A stretch of DNA of 64,000 bases from CBDEGU01 sp965238045 (GCA_965238045.1 CBDEGU010000010.1:62001-126000), one strand, 5' to 3'; positions 9,031-18,320 are shown, numbered from the stretch's first letter. Notes: a model not told the origin generated them from the sequence alone. A program made the numbers and translations.

Positions 9031-10208
9031 GCGGGGGCTGGCGCGAGATCAGCGTGGTCTGCCGCAAGGAGTTGCTCGACGGCGGGCGAGACCGGCGCTC
9101 GATCATGTCGGCCTTAATTGCTCCCCTGCTGTGGCCGCTGATGATCGTCCTGATTTTCAATACGCTGGCCGGCCAGCGGAGGAAGTCCGAGAACTTGAAA
9201 GTACCGATTGTCGGCGCGTCCGGAGCGCCCGCGCTGGTGGACTGGTTGCGCCAGCAACAGGGTATCGAAATCGAGGAAGGCCCCGAGAATCCCCTCGAAG
9301 CGGTGAGGGAGGGCCGGGCAGATTTCGTGGTTGTGATCCCAGACGGCTTCGCGGACGATTTCGCTCAGGCCCGGCCGGCCGAGGTGCGTCTGGTGATCGA
9401 CCGTTCGGACCGCGACACCAGAGGGCCGGTGACCCGCATCGAACGGCTGATAAGACAATACAGCCGGCAGGTCGCAGTGCTTCGTCTGATCGCCCATGGC
9501 GTGAGCCCGTCGGTGGTGCGTCCCATCGAGAGCAAGCATATCGAAGTGTCGAGTTCCCAGAAGCGCGTGGCCATGGTGCTGACATTCATTCCCATGTTTC
9601 TTGTGCTAGCGGCGTTTATCGGCAGCATGCAGATCGCGATCGACGCGACGGCCGGCGAGCGGGAACGCGGATCGCTCGAGCAGCTGCTGATCAACCCGGT
9701 GGAGCGTCTGTGGATTGTCGCCGGCAAATGGCTGGCTTGTGTGGCTTTCTCGCTGGCGAGCGTGGCGCTGACCTTCACAACGCTGTGGCTGGCGCTGCGG
9801 CAGGTTTCCTTCGAGCAACTCGGTTTGCGGTTTCAGATGGGAACTCCCGAAGTGCTGGGGCTTCTCTGCGCGGTTGCTCCGACAGCGTTCCTGTCGTCTT
9901 CGCTGCAAATGTATGTGGCGACGTTCGCCCGCTCGTTCAAAGAGGCGCAGACCTATGTATCGCTGCTGCTGTTTCTGCCGATGACGCCGGCCATGCTGGC
10001 GACGTTTTCGGTGCTGGAACCGGCTCCCTGGATGTATCCGATTCCGCTGCTGGGCCAGCACGTGCTTCTGACGGACGTGCTGGCGGGCGAGGTGGGATCG
10101 CTCGTGCCGTTCTTGACGGCGTTTGTCTCCGGCTTGGCCGCCAGTTTGGCGGTTGTGGTTCTGACGGCGCGGCTGTTCCGGCGCGAGAAGATCATTTTCG
10201 GCCGCTGA
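9027..10208 (+). CDS. ABC-2 type permease, NatB-like
   Basis: This is the membrane subunit of the exporter formed with the preceding ATPase. The 393-residue protein has one N-terminal transmembrane helix (APLLWPLMIVLIFNTLAG). A large extracytoplasmic domain follows (about 45-185), then a C-terminal block of about five helices from MVLTFIPMFLVLAAFIG onward. This layout, and the GERERGSLEQLLINPV segment after the second helix, are typical of NatB (sodium exporter) and related ABC-2 permeases. The start is the ATG overlapping the ATPase stop. The substrate cannot be decided; sodium or a small organic compound are the family precedents. Confidence 0.91.
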   Translation: MSGGWREISVVCRKELLDGGRDRRSIMSALIAPLLWPLMIVLIFNTLAGQRRKSENLKVPIVGASGAPALVDWLRQQQGIEIEEGPENPLEAVREGRADFVVVIPDGFADDFAQARPAEVRLVIDRSDRDTRGPVTRIERLIRQYSRQVAVLRLIAHGVSPSVVRPIESKHIEVSSSQKRVAMVLTFIPMFLVLAAFIGSMQIAIDATAGERERGSLEQLLINPVERLWIVAGKWLACVAFSLASVALTFTTLWLALRQVSFEQLGLRFQMGTPEVLGLLCAVAPTAFLSSSLQMYVATFARSFKEAQTYVSLLLFLPMTPAMLATFSVLEPAPWMYPIPLLGQHVLLTDVLAGEVGSLVPFLTAFVSGLAASLAVVVLTARLFRREKIIFGR

Positions 10209-10238
10209 ACCAGCCCGCGCGATGACCGAACCGCATGG

Positions 10239-11255
10239 TTATTTCCAGCGAAGCGGGACAGTGTAGATCGAGGTCTTCCTGCCTTCGAGGTGCGTTGAGT
10301 AGTAGCTGACGATTGCGGTCCCCGGTCCGGTCTGGACGAATCCGGCGTAGCTGGTATCGCCGCCCGAGGGGAATACATGCAAGCGCTCGAAGGTTTCTCC
10401 ACCCACCCAATAGGCGGCGGTCCTGGGTTTCTCATCGATACGGGCGCGGAAAATGCCCAGGAACCTGCCAGCCAGCGGCGCGACGAGCGGGCCGTGGACC
10501 GTCTCGTGGATTCGTTTCGACGTCCATGTTGTGTAGGGAACGCTGGCGGTCGAGAGATAGGACTCGCCAAACTTGGCACCGCGAGAGTAGACGGCGGCGG
10601 TTCCATCGGGATGAAAGAAGAGTTCGGATTCGTTGACGCCATGCTGGCGGATGACGACCGATTGGGGTTCCCAGTGGATCGCATCGGTGGAACGAAACAG
10701 GCGGATATGCGCTTCCTCGCCCCGGCTGAGGCGGTAGTAGCCGGGAGCGTACCAGAACTTGCCCTGGCGTTTCGGACGCCAAAGAATATACTCCTCGACG
10801 CCGACGCGGAAGGGCTCCCAGTGGCGTCCGTCAGGCGAATGGGCGATGGCGGTGAGGCGTTTCTCATAGAAGTGCCCCTCGCGCCATGAGGGAGCGGTGA
10901 CCACGAGATTTTCACCCGCTGCCGTGATTTTCGGGTCGCGTACGTCGACGCCCGGCATCGAGAGCGCCGTGACAAGTTCCCACTTCGCTGCATCCCGCCT
11001 CATTGGGTCGCTAGAGCGAAGCACGACGATGACGCTGCTGAGGTCCACGCCATGAGCGGGAGCTTGGCGAAAGGTCAGATAGTAGTGATCCCGGTATTTC
11101 GTCAGGTCGGTGAAGGCGTTGTGCTGGTGGTCGGAGTAGACCTCGACGGGCTCGCCCCAGGTGATTTCAGCCGCGGAGACGGCTCCCACCGGGAGAAGAA
11201 CGAGGGCCGTGAGCAGCCAAGGAAGAAAGTGAGAAAGGCGGCAGTGAGCCATCAT
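10239..11255 (-). CDS. Secreted sialidase-like beta-propeller protein
   Basis: The 338-residue product has a signal peptide (HFLPWLLTALVLLPVGAVSAAE) and a repetitive sequence with Asp-box-like and propeller strand motifs such as SPDGRHWEPF, STDAIHWEPQ and HNAFTDLTKYRDHYYLTFRQ. It resembles exo-alpha-sialidase / BNR-repeat glycoside hydrolases. A full set of catalytic residues cannot be assigned by eye, so it may instead be a carbohydrate-binding propeller. The start is the first of two adjacent ATGs, which overlaps the stop of the upstream small membrane protein gene as ATGA. The two genes are therefore translationally coupled. Confidence 0.8.
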   Translation of the reverse strand: MMAHCRLSHFLPWLLTALVLLPVGAVSAAEITWGEPVEVYSDHQHNAFTDLTKYRDHYYLTFRQAPAHGVDLSSVIVVLRSSDPMRRDAAKWELVTALSMPGVDVRDPKITAAGENLVVTAPSWREGHFYEKRLTAIAHSPDGRHWEPFRVGVEEYILWRPKRQGKFWYAPGYYRLSRGEEAHIRLFRSTDAIHWEPQSVVIRQHGVNESELFFHPDGTAAVYSRGAKFGESYLSTASVPYTTWTSKRIHETVHGPLVAPLAGRFLGIFRARIDEKPRTAAYWVGGETFERLHVFPSGGDTSYAGFVQTGPGTAIVSYYSTHLEGRKTSIYTVPLRWK

Positions 11256-11527
11256 GACGGAGGCGCCTCCAGACGCGCGGCGGGGAAATTGCAGGCCCAG
11301 GCGAAAAGAAACCCGGCGAAGGCGCCGTCTACCAGCCCATAGACGGCTCCGATGATGACGCTCGTGACGGACCGCGAGGCGTTGAACCCCGGATACACGG
11401 AGCTGATCGCGCGCAGGTAGTCCGCCCCGCAGTACGGGTCGAGCAGATGCAGCACGCCGATGAGGAATGTGCTTCCGCCAAGAAACAAGGCGGCGGTGAG
11501 AGCGAAGGCTCTGGGCGACAGCCGCAT
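11252..11527 (-). CDS. Small holin-like two-helix membrane protein
   Basis: The 91-residue protein has two hydrophobic helices (about 8-28 and 53-80), separated by a polar loop with YPGFNASRSVTSVIIGAVYGLVDGAF. The YPG...GxVYGxxDGxxxGxxxAW pattern is one I recognise from small chromosomal proteins often labelled bacteriophage holin family. There are no phage genes here, so a lysis role is not implied. It is directly upstream of, and overlaps by ATGA, the sialidase-like gene. Confidence 0.72.
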   Translation of the reverse strand: MRLSPRAFALTAALFLGGSTFLIGVLHLLDPYCGADYLRAISSVYPGFNASRSVTSVIIGAVYGLVDGAFAGFLFAWACNFPAARLEAPPS

Positions 11528-11618
11528 GGTGACAATGTAGCGGAAATGGCGGGGCGCGTGCGGACGGCCGGCGGGGCGGATGATTGCGGATGGGGGCGTG
11601 GTTGAGGATCATGGATGC

Positions 11619-12644
11619 ATGAGACTCCAGGAAATCGCGGAACTTCTGGGCTGCCGGCTAGCGGGAAACGGGGAGCAGGAGATCAGCGGCGTGGCCGGCA
11701 TCGAGACCGCCCGGGCCGGTGAACTTACGTTTCTGTCGAATCCGCGGTACCGGCCGCTGCTGAAGCAGACCCGGGCATCGGCGGTGATCGCCGCGCAAGC
11801 CGACGACGACATCGAGGCATCGTTTCTAGTGTCCGAGAATCCCTACCTTGATTTCGCGCGCGCACTAGAGATGTTCTATCAGCCACCTCGTTCGGCGGCG
11901 GGCATTCATCCGACGGCGGTGATCGATGCGTCGGCGTCGATCGGCGCGGAGGCCAGCATCGGCGCTTATGCGGTGATTGGCCGGGAAGTGGTGATCGGAG
12001 ACCGGGCGGTGATCCATCCGCATGTGACAATTTATGACGGGGTACGAATCGGGAATGACTTTCTGGCGCATTCACACGTCGCCGTACGGGAGTTCTGTGA
12101 AATCGGTGACCGCGTGATTCTGCAAAACGGCGTCGTCATCGGCCCCGATGGCTACGGCTTCGCCCAGCGCGGCGACGGCAGCCATTACAAGATCGTGCAA
12201 GCAGGCAAGGTCGTGATCGAAGACGATGTCGAAGTGCAGGCCGGCAGTTGCATCGATCGCGCGGCGGTGGGTGAGACGCGCATCGGACGGGGATCGAAGA
12301 TCGACAACCTGGTGCAGATCGGGCACTCGGTGAAAGTGGGAGCGAACAACCTGATTTGCTCACAATCCGGGATCGCCGGCAGCACGACGCTGGGGGACAA
12401 CTGCGTTCTCGCCGGACAGGTGGGGGTGATTGGCCATCTCAAGATCGGCGACAACGTGCTGATGACGGCCAAGACCGGCGTGGGAACCGACATTCCCGAC
12501 GGGCAGAAAATTTCCGGGGCTCCGTCGATCGACAACCGCCGCTGGTTGCGCTGCACCGCGGTCTACAAGCGCCTGCCGGAACTAAACAAGACCGTGGCGG
12601 CCCTGCAACGGAAAGTCGCGGCGTTAACCGGCGATACAGAATAG
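11619..12644 (+). CDS. lpxD: UDP-3-O-acylglucosamine N-acyltransferase
   Basis: LpxD adds the second acyl chain in lipid A synthesis, which shows the organism makes an LPS-type outer membrane. The 341-residue protein has the N-terminal uridine-binding domain (1-100, with GELTFLSNPRY). A left-handed beta-helix of hexapeptide repeats follows (about 105-310). The catalytic His is in NLVQIGHSVKVG. The C-terminal helix (KRLPELNKTVAALQRK) is typical. The ATG at 11619 has a GAGG about 11 bases upstream. It is a single gene with no lpxA, fabZ or lpxB beside it. Confidence 0.95.
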   Translation: MRLQEIAELLGCRLAGNGEQEISGVAGIETARAGELTFLSNPRYRPLLKQTRASAVIAAQADDDIEASFLVSENPYLDFARALEMFYQPPRSAAGIHPTAVIDASASIGAEASIGAYAVIGREVVIGDRAVIHPHVTIYDGVRIGNDFLAHSHVAVREFCEIGDRVILQNGVVIGPDGYGFAQRGDGSHYKIVQAGKVVIEDDVEVQAGSCIDRAAVGETRIGRGSKIDNLVQIGHSVKVGANNLICSQSGIAGSTTLGDNCVLAGQVGVIGHLKIGDNVLMTAKTGVGTDIPDGQKISGAPSIDNRRWLRCTAVYKRLPELNKTVAALQRKVAALTGDTE

Positions 12645-12648
12645 CGGC

Positions 12649-13644
12649 TCAATTCGCCGGGCTCAGAGCTTCGTCCGCGCCAAGGCCTTTTTCCAGCCAG
12701 CCCGGATACCATCGAAATACATTGCCGGTCAGGCTGCCGATGAAGATGAGCTTGCCGGCGGTGACATGGATCCAGTGGCCGGGACTTTCCATCGCGCCGA
12801 GAATCTTGCCCGTGCCGAGGTCGATCTTCATGATGCGTCCAGCGAGAGTATCGTAGGTCAGATTCTCGATATTGTTCCGGTGCGTAATGATCCACATCTC
12901 ATCGCCGGGGGTGATGAAAATGTTCTGAGTGGCGCCGAGATGATTCCACTCGCGAAGATACCTGCCGCTGGAGTCGAAGATCTGGATGCGGTTGTTCTCC
13001 CGGTCGCTCACATAGACCGTGCCGCCGGAGTCAACGGCCACCGAATGAACCGTATTGAATTCGCCCGGGCCCGTGCCGTGCTTTCCCCACGAGGCGAGGT
13101 ACTTGCCGTCGCGTGAATATTTCACGACGCGGGCATTGCCGTAGCCGTCGGCGACGTAAAGTTCTCCTGACGGGGAGAAGGCGATATCGGCTGGCCGGTT
13201 GAAGTCATGGTGACCGTCGCCGGGACGTCCCTGCTGGCCGAGCGTGCGCCGCCACTCGCCTTGATTGGTGAACATCATCACGACATGATGCCGTACGTCG
13301 GTGACCCATACATTGTCGTCGCGATCAATACGCAGGCCGTGCGGGGTGCCGAACATACCGCGGCCAAAGGAGCGCAGGTATTTCCCGTGCTTGTCAAAAA
13401 CCACGATCGGGTCGGCTTTGCGGCCGCGATGGAAGACGTAGACACGACCCTGGGAATCGGTCGCGACCGCCGAGACACGGCCGAATTTCCATCCGGCGGG
13501 CATGGTGTCAGGCTCTTCGCCGAAACGGATATTGACGCGATACTTGAGCAACCCGCCCTCGTGGGGAAACCAGCCCCGCGGATCGGCCGCGGCGGCGAGG
13601 GCCGCCGCGAGAGAGATGGCCAGGATCAGAACAGACTTCGTCAT
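12649..13644 (-). CDS. Secreted NHL-repeat beta-propeller protein
   Basis: A 331-residue exported protein with a signal peptide (MTKSVLILAISLAAALAAAA). About six NHL repeats follow, visible as recurring blocks such as GTPHGLRIDRDDNVWVTDV, NRPADIAFSPSGELYVADGYGN and NTVHSVAVDSGGTVYVSDRENNRIQIFD. The family includes propellers of peptidyl-alpha-hydroxyglycine lyase type and many with no known activity. No catalytic claim can be made. A GAGGT lies seven bases before the ATG. It is convergent with lpxD, five bases away. Confidence 0.87.
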   Translation of the reverse strand: MTKSVLILAISLAAALAAAADPRGWFPHEGGLLKYRVNIRFGEEPDTMPAGWKFGRVSAVATDSQGRVYVFHRGRKADPIVVFDKHGKYLRSFGRGMFGTPHGLRIDRDDNVWVTDVRHHVVMMFTNQGEWRRTLGQQGRPGDGHHDFNRPADIAFSPSGELYVADGYGNARVVKYSRDGKYLASWGKHGTGPGEFNTVHSVAVDSGGTVYVSDRENNRIQIFDSSGRYLREWNHLGATQNIFITPGDEMWIITHRNNIENLTYDTLAGRIMKIDLGTGKILGAMESPGHWIHVTAGKLIFIGSLTGNVFRWYPGWLEKGLGADEALSPAN

Positions 13645-13727
13645 GGTTTACCTCGTTGCTGATACAGATGCTGGTGCTGGTTAGATCGTAGCGCTACTGG
13701 TCCTGAGCGCGGGGAATGGCTGAGCTC

Positions 13728-14297
13728 TCAGCGGTGGTAGAGGTACAGCTTGTGGATGGGGATCTCTTCGTCGCTGGGATCCTCGACAGTGATTTCCTTG
13801 TCGGGAGTCCATTCCTTGAAAGTGAAGTCGTGGGAGACGATTCGGGAACCGGGTTTCATCTGTTCGGCGAGCAGCGGCTGAATCTTGTCGTTGGACCCGG
13901 GCAGCAGATAGACGGTGACGAGATCGGGTTTGGATAAGTCGGCCGTCATCAGATCCTGCTCCTCGATGGAAGCCAGATGCGTAAGTTTGCGTTTCTCGAT
14001 GCGCTTACGGCTTTGATAGACGAGCCGCCGGTCGATCTCAAAACCCACCGCGCGGGCACCGAAAGATTGCGCGGCCATGATCACGATCCGACCGTCTCCG
14101 CTGCCAAGATCGTAGAGCAGTTCGCCCGGTTTGAGTTCTCCGAGTTCCAGCATGCTTTTCACGACAACCGTCGGAGTCGGATAGTACGGCGCCAGATTTG
14201 GGGGCTTGGGCTGAGCGAGCTCGGCGTCTTGAGCAGGGACGAGCGACAGACACGCGAGTGGCAGGAGGATAACGGTGAGCAGCGCCGTCTTTCGCAT
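13728..14297 (-). CDS. Class I SAM methyltransferase with signal peptide
   Basis: The 189-residue protein starts with an apparent signal peptide (MRKTALLTVILLPLACLSLVPAQ). It continues with a small Rossmann methyltransferase: motif I LLYDLGSGDGRIVIMAA, acidic loop VGFEIDRR, and a YLLPGSN segment in place of the usual motif IV. This arrangement recalls the FAM173/ATPSCKMT-like protein-lysine methyltransferase group and related bacterial proteins. How an exported enzyme would obtain S-adenosylmethionine is unclear, so the hydrophobic segment may be an anchor. It is 83 bases upstream of the NHL gene on the same strand. Confidence 0.85.
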   Translation of the reverse strand: MRKTALLTVILLPLACLSLVPAQDAELAQPKPPNLAPYYPTPTVVVKSMLELGELKPGELLYDLGSGDGRIVIMAAQSFGARAVGFEIDRRLVYQSRKRIEKRKLTHLASIEEQDLMTADLSKPDLVTVYLLPGSNDKIQPLLAEQMKPGSRIVSHDFTFKEWTPDKEITVEDPSDEEIPIHKLYLYHR

Positions 14298-14487
14298 GAT
14301 TCATGCCGACCGCAACCTCGGCCAGGACCGTCTAAGGGCATTTTATAACAGCCGAGGCCGGAGGAACGGACAGGCATCGGCCCGGCGAGGGTCCGGTGGG
14401 ACAGATTCGGGATAGGACTGGAATGGACCCCAAAGAGCCCTGCCCCCCAGGCTTGCTACAATACTCGGCTGTTTTTCCCGTATTGTC

Positions 14488-15474
14488 ATGCCTGAATCTT
14501 CACAACGCCCACAAGCAGAACGCCCGCGAGTCATCGCCGACGGTCCCTTGGACCCAACCGTACTCGGATTCATGGACGCCCGGCTGGAACTGCTTGGGTG
14601 GGAGGTCGCGGTGGAGGGCTGTTCTGAACCGGTGGACGGAATCTACACCTACGGCCATCCACGGCTCGACGGGGAAATGCTCGACCGGATTCCCGGCGTT
14701 CGGATCATCAGCAACTACGGGGTGGGCGTCGACCACATCAACGTGGCGGACGCCGCGGCGCGAGGCATTCCGGTCGGCAACACGCCGGGCATTCTCAACG
14801 GCGCGACCGCCGACATGGGGATGGCTCTGATGCTGGCTTCGGCGCGGCTGGTGGTCCGGGGCGACCGCTACGCGCGATCGGCCCAGTTCACGCACTATGA
14901 GCCTGCCCGGATGCTCGGACGTGAAGTTCACGGCACGACCCTGGGCATCATCGGCATGGGAGCGATCGGAACCGAGGTGGCTCGCCGCGCGCGGGCCTTC
15001 GAGATGACGGTGCTCTACCACAATCGGCACCGCCGGGCGGAGGCCGAAAGCGAAACGGGCGCCGAATACCGTTCGCTGGATGCATTGCTCGCCGAGTCCG
15101 ACTACGTGATAGTCTGCTGCCCTCTGACCGAAGAAACACACCATCTCATCAATGCCGGGGCGCTGATGAAGATGAAGGCGACGGCAACGCTCGTAAACAT
15201 CGCGCGAGGAGCGGTTGTCGATACCCAGGCCCTCCACGAAGCGCTAACGACAGGCGTCATTGCGGCCGCCGCGCTGGATGTCACCGATCCGGAACCTCTG
15301 CCGCGCGAACATCCGATCTTGGCGCTGGAAAATCTAACGATTGTTCCTCATCTGGGCAGCGCAACCGTCGAGACAAGGCGTGAGATGTCGCGCCTGTCGG
15401 TGGAAAACCTCTTCCTTGGTCTGGACGGCAGACCCCTGCTGCATCCAGTTCACGGCCGGGCCCGCAGTTCGTAG
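14488..15474 (+). CDS. D-isomer-specific 2-hydroxyacid dehydrogenase
   Basis: An NAD(P)-dependent enzyme of the glyoxylate / hydroxypyruvate reductase or phosphoglycerate dehydrogenase group, 328 residues. The substrate domain carries ISNYGVGVDHINVADAAARGI. The nucleotide-binding loop is GIIGMGAIGTEVARRA. Catalytic Arg is in NIARGAVVD, Glu in DVTDPEPLP and His in VPHLGSAT. No ACT or other regulatory domain is present, which argues against full-length SerA. The exact 2-oxo acid cannot be decided. It is convergent with the deoxyhypusine-synthase-like gene. Confidence 0.93.
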   Translation: MPESSQRPQAERPRVIADGPLDPTVLGFMDARLELLGWEVAVEGCSEPVDGIYTYGHPRLDGEMLDRIPGVRIISNYGVGVDHINVADAAARGIPVGNTPGILNGATADMGMALMLASARLVVRGDRYARSAQFTHYEPARMLGREVHGTTLGIIGMGAIGTEVARRARAFEMTVLYHNRHRRAEAESETGAEYRSLDALLAESDYVIVCCPLTEETHHLINAGALMKMKATATLVNIARGAVVDTQALHEALTTGVIAAAALDVTDPEPLPREHPILALENLTIVPHLGSATVETRREMSRLSVENLFLGLDGRPLLHPVHGRARSS

Positions 15475-15540
15475 GGCGCCGATTTCCGGGCCGAAGGCGT
15501 GGGCCGGCGGCAAGCTCGCCAGGCGCCGGGCGATCGCAGG

Positions 15541-16587
15541 TTAGGCCTGAATATGGATTTTCAGCATCGGACCCATGTCATAGGAGGGGGGGCGCCGATT
15601 TTCGATCACGCTGGTCTGTTCCGACAACGCCGTGAGCAGCAGGGGCATGGCGATCGTGGAATCGCAATAGCAATTCACCATCTGCGCGCCCTTGGCCAGC
15701 TTGCCCCAGCTCTGAGACTCTTCAAACGTGCAGCCGGAAAGTCCGCCCCAGTGCGGCGCGTCGGTCACCACTTGCACTCCGTAGCGGTGTCCGGTCTTGT
15801 TCTTGTTCATCAAGATGGCGACGACTTCGGTCTGCTGGACGTAGTTCTTCGGCGTACCGCCGCCAAAGTAGATGACCCCGGTCGTCGGCGAGTCGGCGAC
15901 GAGATTGGTGATCTCAAGCACGTCGCCCATCATGTCGAACATCAGGCGGTTTTCCCCCCGATGCCGGCTTTCGGCGACGCCAATGCCGATCGAGCTGTCT
16001 CCGATCGCCGGACAGAATAGCGGCACTTTGTGCTTCGCGGCCGCGGTAACGATACCCTCTTCCGCACAATCCTTGCCCACTTCCAGTCCCAGCAGGTACA
16101 AGAACTCACGCGTGGTATAGGGGCGCGACTGGTCGAGGCGCGAAGCAAAGCTGCCGATCCACAGGTCATGCTCGCGAAAGCGCACCTCGTCGGCGAGGAT
16201 GTCGTACATTCGGTCCACCATCTGTTCGCCGAGCGCTTCGTCGTTCATGTCCGGCGAACCCTGGAAGTGGTGAAAACCTCTGCTTTCGTGGATGTCGTGA
16301 AAAAAATTCGCCCCGGTGGAGGTGACGCAGTCGACCAGACGGTTCTCGATCATGTACACGACGAGCCGGCGCATGCCGGCCGGAACCATGGCGCCGGACA
16401 TACCCAGAAGAATGGTGCATTCCGGGTCGGCGAGCATCTGCTTCCAAACGCCGAAGGCGCGGCCGAGTTGGCGGCCTTGAAACCCGGTGCGGCTCATTTT
16501 TTCTAGCACCGACGATGCCGACTTGCGCTCATCAATGACAAAAGGATCGGTGGGGCGGGAGAGGATCTCCTCCTTGGTATGTTTCAT
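15541..16587 (-). CDS. Deoxyhypusine synthase family protein
   Basis: A 348-residue homologue of deoxyhypusine synthase, the eukaryotic and archaeal enzyme that transfers a 4-aminobutyl group from spermidine to eIF5A. NAD-site glycines (LLGMSGAMVPAGM), the VDCVTSTGANFFHDI block and the VIYFGGGTPKNYV block are recognisable. The catalytic Lys of the SWGK motif lies in FEESQSWGKLAKGAQ. Bacterial members exist without eIF5A; some make polyamines such as homospermidine, others are uncharacterised. No polyamine gene is adjacent. The nearest candidate protein partner, EF-P at 1983-2543, is 13 kb away. Confidence 0.9.
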   Translation of the reverse strand: MKHTKEEILSRPTDPFVIDERKSASSVLEKMSRTGFQGRQLGRAFGVWKQMLADPECTILLGMSGAMVPAGMRRLVVYMIENRLVDCVTSTGANFFHDIHESRGFHHFQGSPDMNDEALGEQMVDRMYDILADEVRFREHDLWIGSFASRLDQSRPYTTREFLYLLGLEVGKDCAEEGIVTAAAKHKVPLFCPAIGDSSIGIGVAESRHRGENRLMFDMMGDVLEITNLVADSPTTGVIYFGGGTPKNYVQQTEVVAILMNKNKTGHRYGVQVVTDAPHWGGLSGCTFEESQSWGKLAKGAQMVNCYCDSTIAMPLLLTALSEQTSVIENRRPPSYDMGPMLKIHIQA

Positions 16588-17205
16588 GGCTGGTTCGTCT
16601 GATGGATGATGCCAATTATTCGCGGCGGGTACGGCTTGAGACGCAAACGGCTCGCTGCAGATGGTGGAGGGTTCGTGATCTGGCGAACCCCGCCGCTGTC
16701 GGCAGCCAATGGCGGCGTCGAATACGGCGGCACGGAACGAGATTCCAGCGTGACGGCGAGACGGAATCCCCCGAATTCCTCAACGACTGGTCATCATAAC
16801 AAACTCGCCTTGACCGCCCTTCGCCGGGCATGCCCACGAGATCACGGGCGAGCTGGGAAGGGCATCGCGGCCGGTCCCCCCCTCGTCAGCGTCCGCCGGG
16901 CCGCCAAAGCCGGGTGGGGGGCAAGGCGGTTCGGCGCGCCGGTGGACACACCGAGTCAACACGCCCAACCAAGGCTGACTTTCGTGATTCGCGGCGGTAC
17001 AATAATACGGTTTGGTCAGCATCGGCCGATTTCACGGCCCTGAACCTTGGATCGCCGTTTTGCGAGGGGGCACGGTTCTCCGGGCGCACGGCAAGCCAGC
17101 AGTTCGCCAATACGATGGTTGCCGTCCAGCAAGAGCCTGTGACTTTCGCACTGGCGGTTGTGTTCTAGTAGTTCGGGAGTCGGCGTTACGGCTCGTTTTT
17201 CCAAT
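16588..17205. other. 618-base gene-free stretch with a hairpin
   Basis: This lies between the divergent deoxyhypusine-synthase-like and radical SAM genes. I see no convincing coding frame. It contains a perfect 7-bp inverted repeat, GGGTTCG at 16669-16675 and CGAACCC at 16684-16690 with an 8-base loop. This sits 82 bases upstream of the minus-strand gene. A small AT-rich patch (TACAATAATA near 17000) could belong to a promoter, but no minus-35 box is evident. Confidence 0.5.
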
Positions 17206-18225
17206 ATGAGATCTCTTCGCCGCAAAGCCCTCTCCGTTCACCGCAGATTGCGCGAATGGAGGATGATCATGCGCGGACTCAGCGACACGGAACACCCCGT
17301 GCTCGCCCATCTGATCCCCATTCGCCGCTGCAACCTGGCCTGCACCTACTGCAACGAGTTCGACGCGGTTTCCGACCCCGTACCGGTGGAGGAAATGTGC
17401 CGCCGAGTGGACCATTTGGCGCGTCTGGGCATCAGTATCATCACGATGAGCGGCGGCGAGCCGCTGCTCCACCCGGAGATGGACCGGATTATCCGGCACA
17501 TCCGCAGTCACGGCGTCATGGCGAGCCTGATCACGAACGGCTACCTGCTCACGGCCCAGCGAATCGAAGAGCTGAATCAGGCGGGCCTGGAATACCTGCA
17601 GATCAGCATTGACAATGTTCAGCCCGATGATACGTCCAAGAAGAGCCTCAAGGTACTGGACAAGAAGCTGGAACTGCTGGCCGAGTACGCCGAGTTTGAT
17701 GTGAATATCAACTCGGTGGTCGGCGCCGCCGTTGCAAACCCGGAGGACGCCTATCAGATCGCGCTGAGGGCCCGAGAATTCGGATTCACAAGCACGGTCG
17801 GCATCATCCACGACGGCTCGGGCCAGCTCGCACCGCTAGGCCCGGCGGCTAAGGCTATCTACCTGAAGATCAAGGCGTTAGGTAAACGATCCTATGCCCG
17901 CATCGACCAGTTTCAAGACAAGATCGCCGACGGCCAGCCGAACGACTGGCGCTGCCGCGCCGGCGCGCGATACTTCTATGTCTGCGAGGACGGCTTGGTG
18001 CATTATTGCTCGCAACAGCGGGGCGTGCCGGGCATCCCCATCGAGAAATACACGGTGGAACATGTTCGCCGGGCCTATCTGACCGCAAAGGATTGCGCTC
18101 CCCACTGCACGATCTCCTGTGTCCACAAAGTGTCGGTGATGGACTCCTGGCGCGATCCACAGACCATCAAACAACCGGCCATCGATCCCAAACCACAGCT
18201 GGCCCACATCCAGGCGGCGGACTGA
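17206..18225 (+). CDS. Radical SAM protein
   Basis: The 339-residue enzyme has the radical SAM cluster motif CNLACTYCNEFD (CxxxCxxC) near residue 46, the GGEP motif (TMSGGEPLLHPEM) and a TIM-barrel. The C-terminal region is rich in Cys (WRCRAG, FYVCEDG, HYCSQQ, CAPHCTISCVH), suggesting a SPASM-like site for an auxiliary cluster. The family modifies peptides or small molecules; no precursor peptide is visible beside it. The start is the ATG at 17206 (MRSLRRKALSVHRRLREW). A further in-frame start upstream lacks support. Its substrate is unknown. Confidence 0.88.
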   Translation: MRSLRRKALSVHRRLREWRMIMRGLSDTEHPVLAHLIPIRRCNLACTYCNEFDAVSDPVPVEEMCRRVDHLARLGISIITMSGGEPLLHPEMDRIIRHIRSHGVMASLITNGYLLTAQRIEELNQAGLEYLQISIDNVQPDDTSKKSLKVLDKKLELLAEYAEFDVNINSVVGAAVANPEDAYQIALRAREFGFTSTVGIIHDGSGQLAPLGPAAKAIYLKIKALGKRSYARIDQFQDKIADGQPNDWRCRAGARYFYVCEDGLVHYCSQQRGVPGIPIEKYTVEHVRRAYLTAKDCAPHCTISCVHKVSVMDSWRDPQTIKQPAIDPKPQLAHIQAAD

Positions 18226-18320
18226 GACTCCGGGTCGGCGGCCAGGCCAGCACAAGAGTTGCTGCATCGCTCGAGGCATCTGTGCGGGGTTGCGTACAAC
18301 GTTGTTGACTGGTTTGCGGC

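Noticed and set aside
11252..11527. Prophage remnant suggested by the holin-like protein
   Set aside because: No endolysin, integrase, structural or attachment-site sequence is nearby, and this protein family is common on chromosomes.
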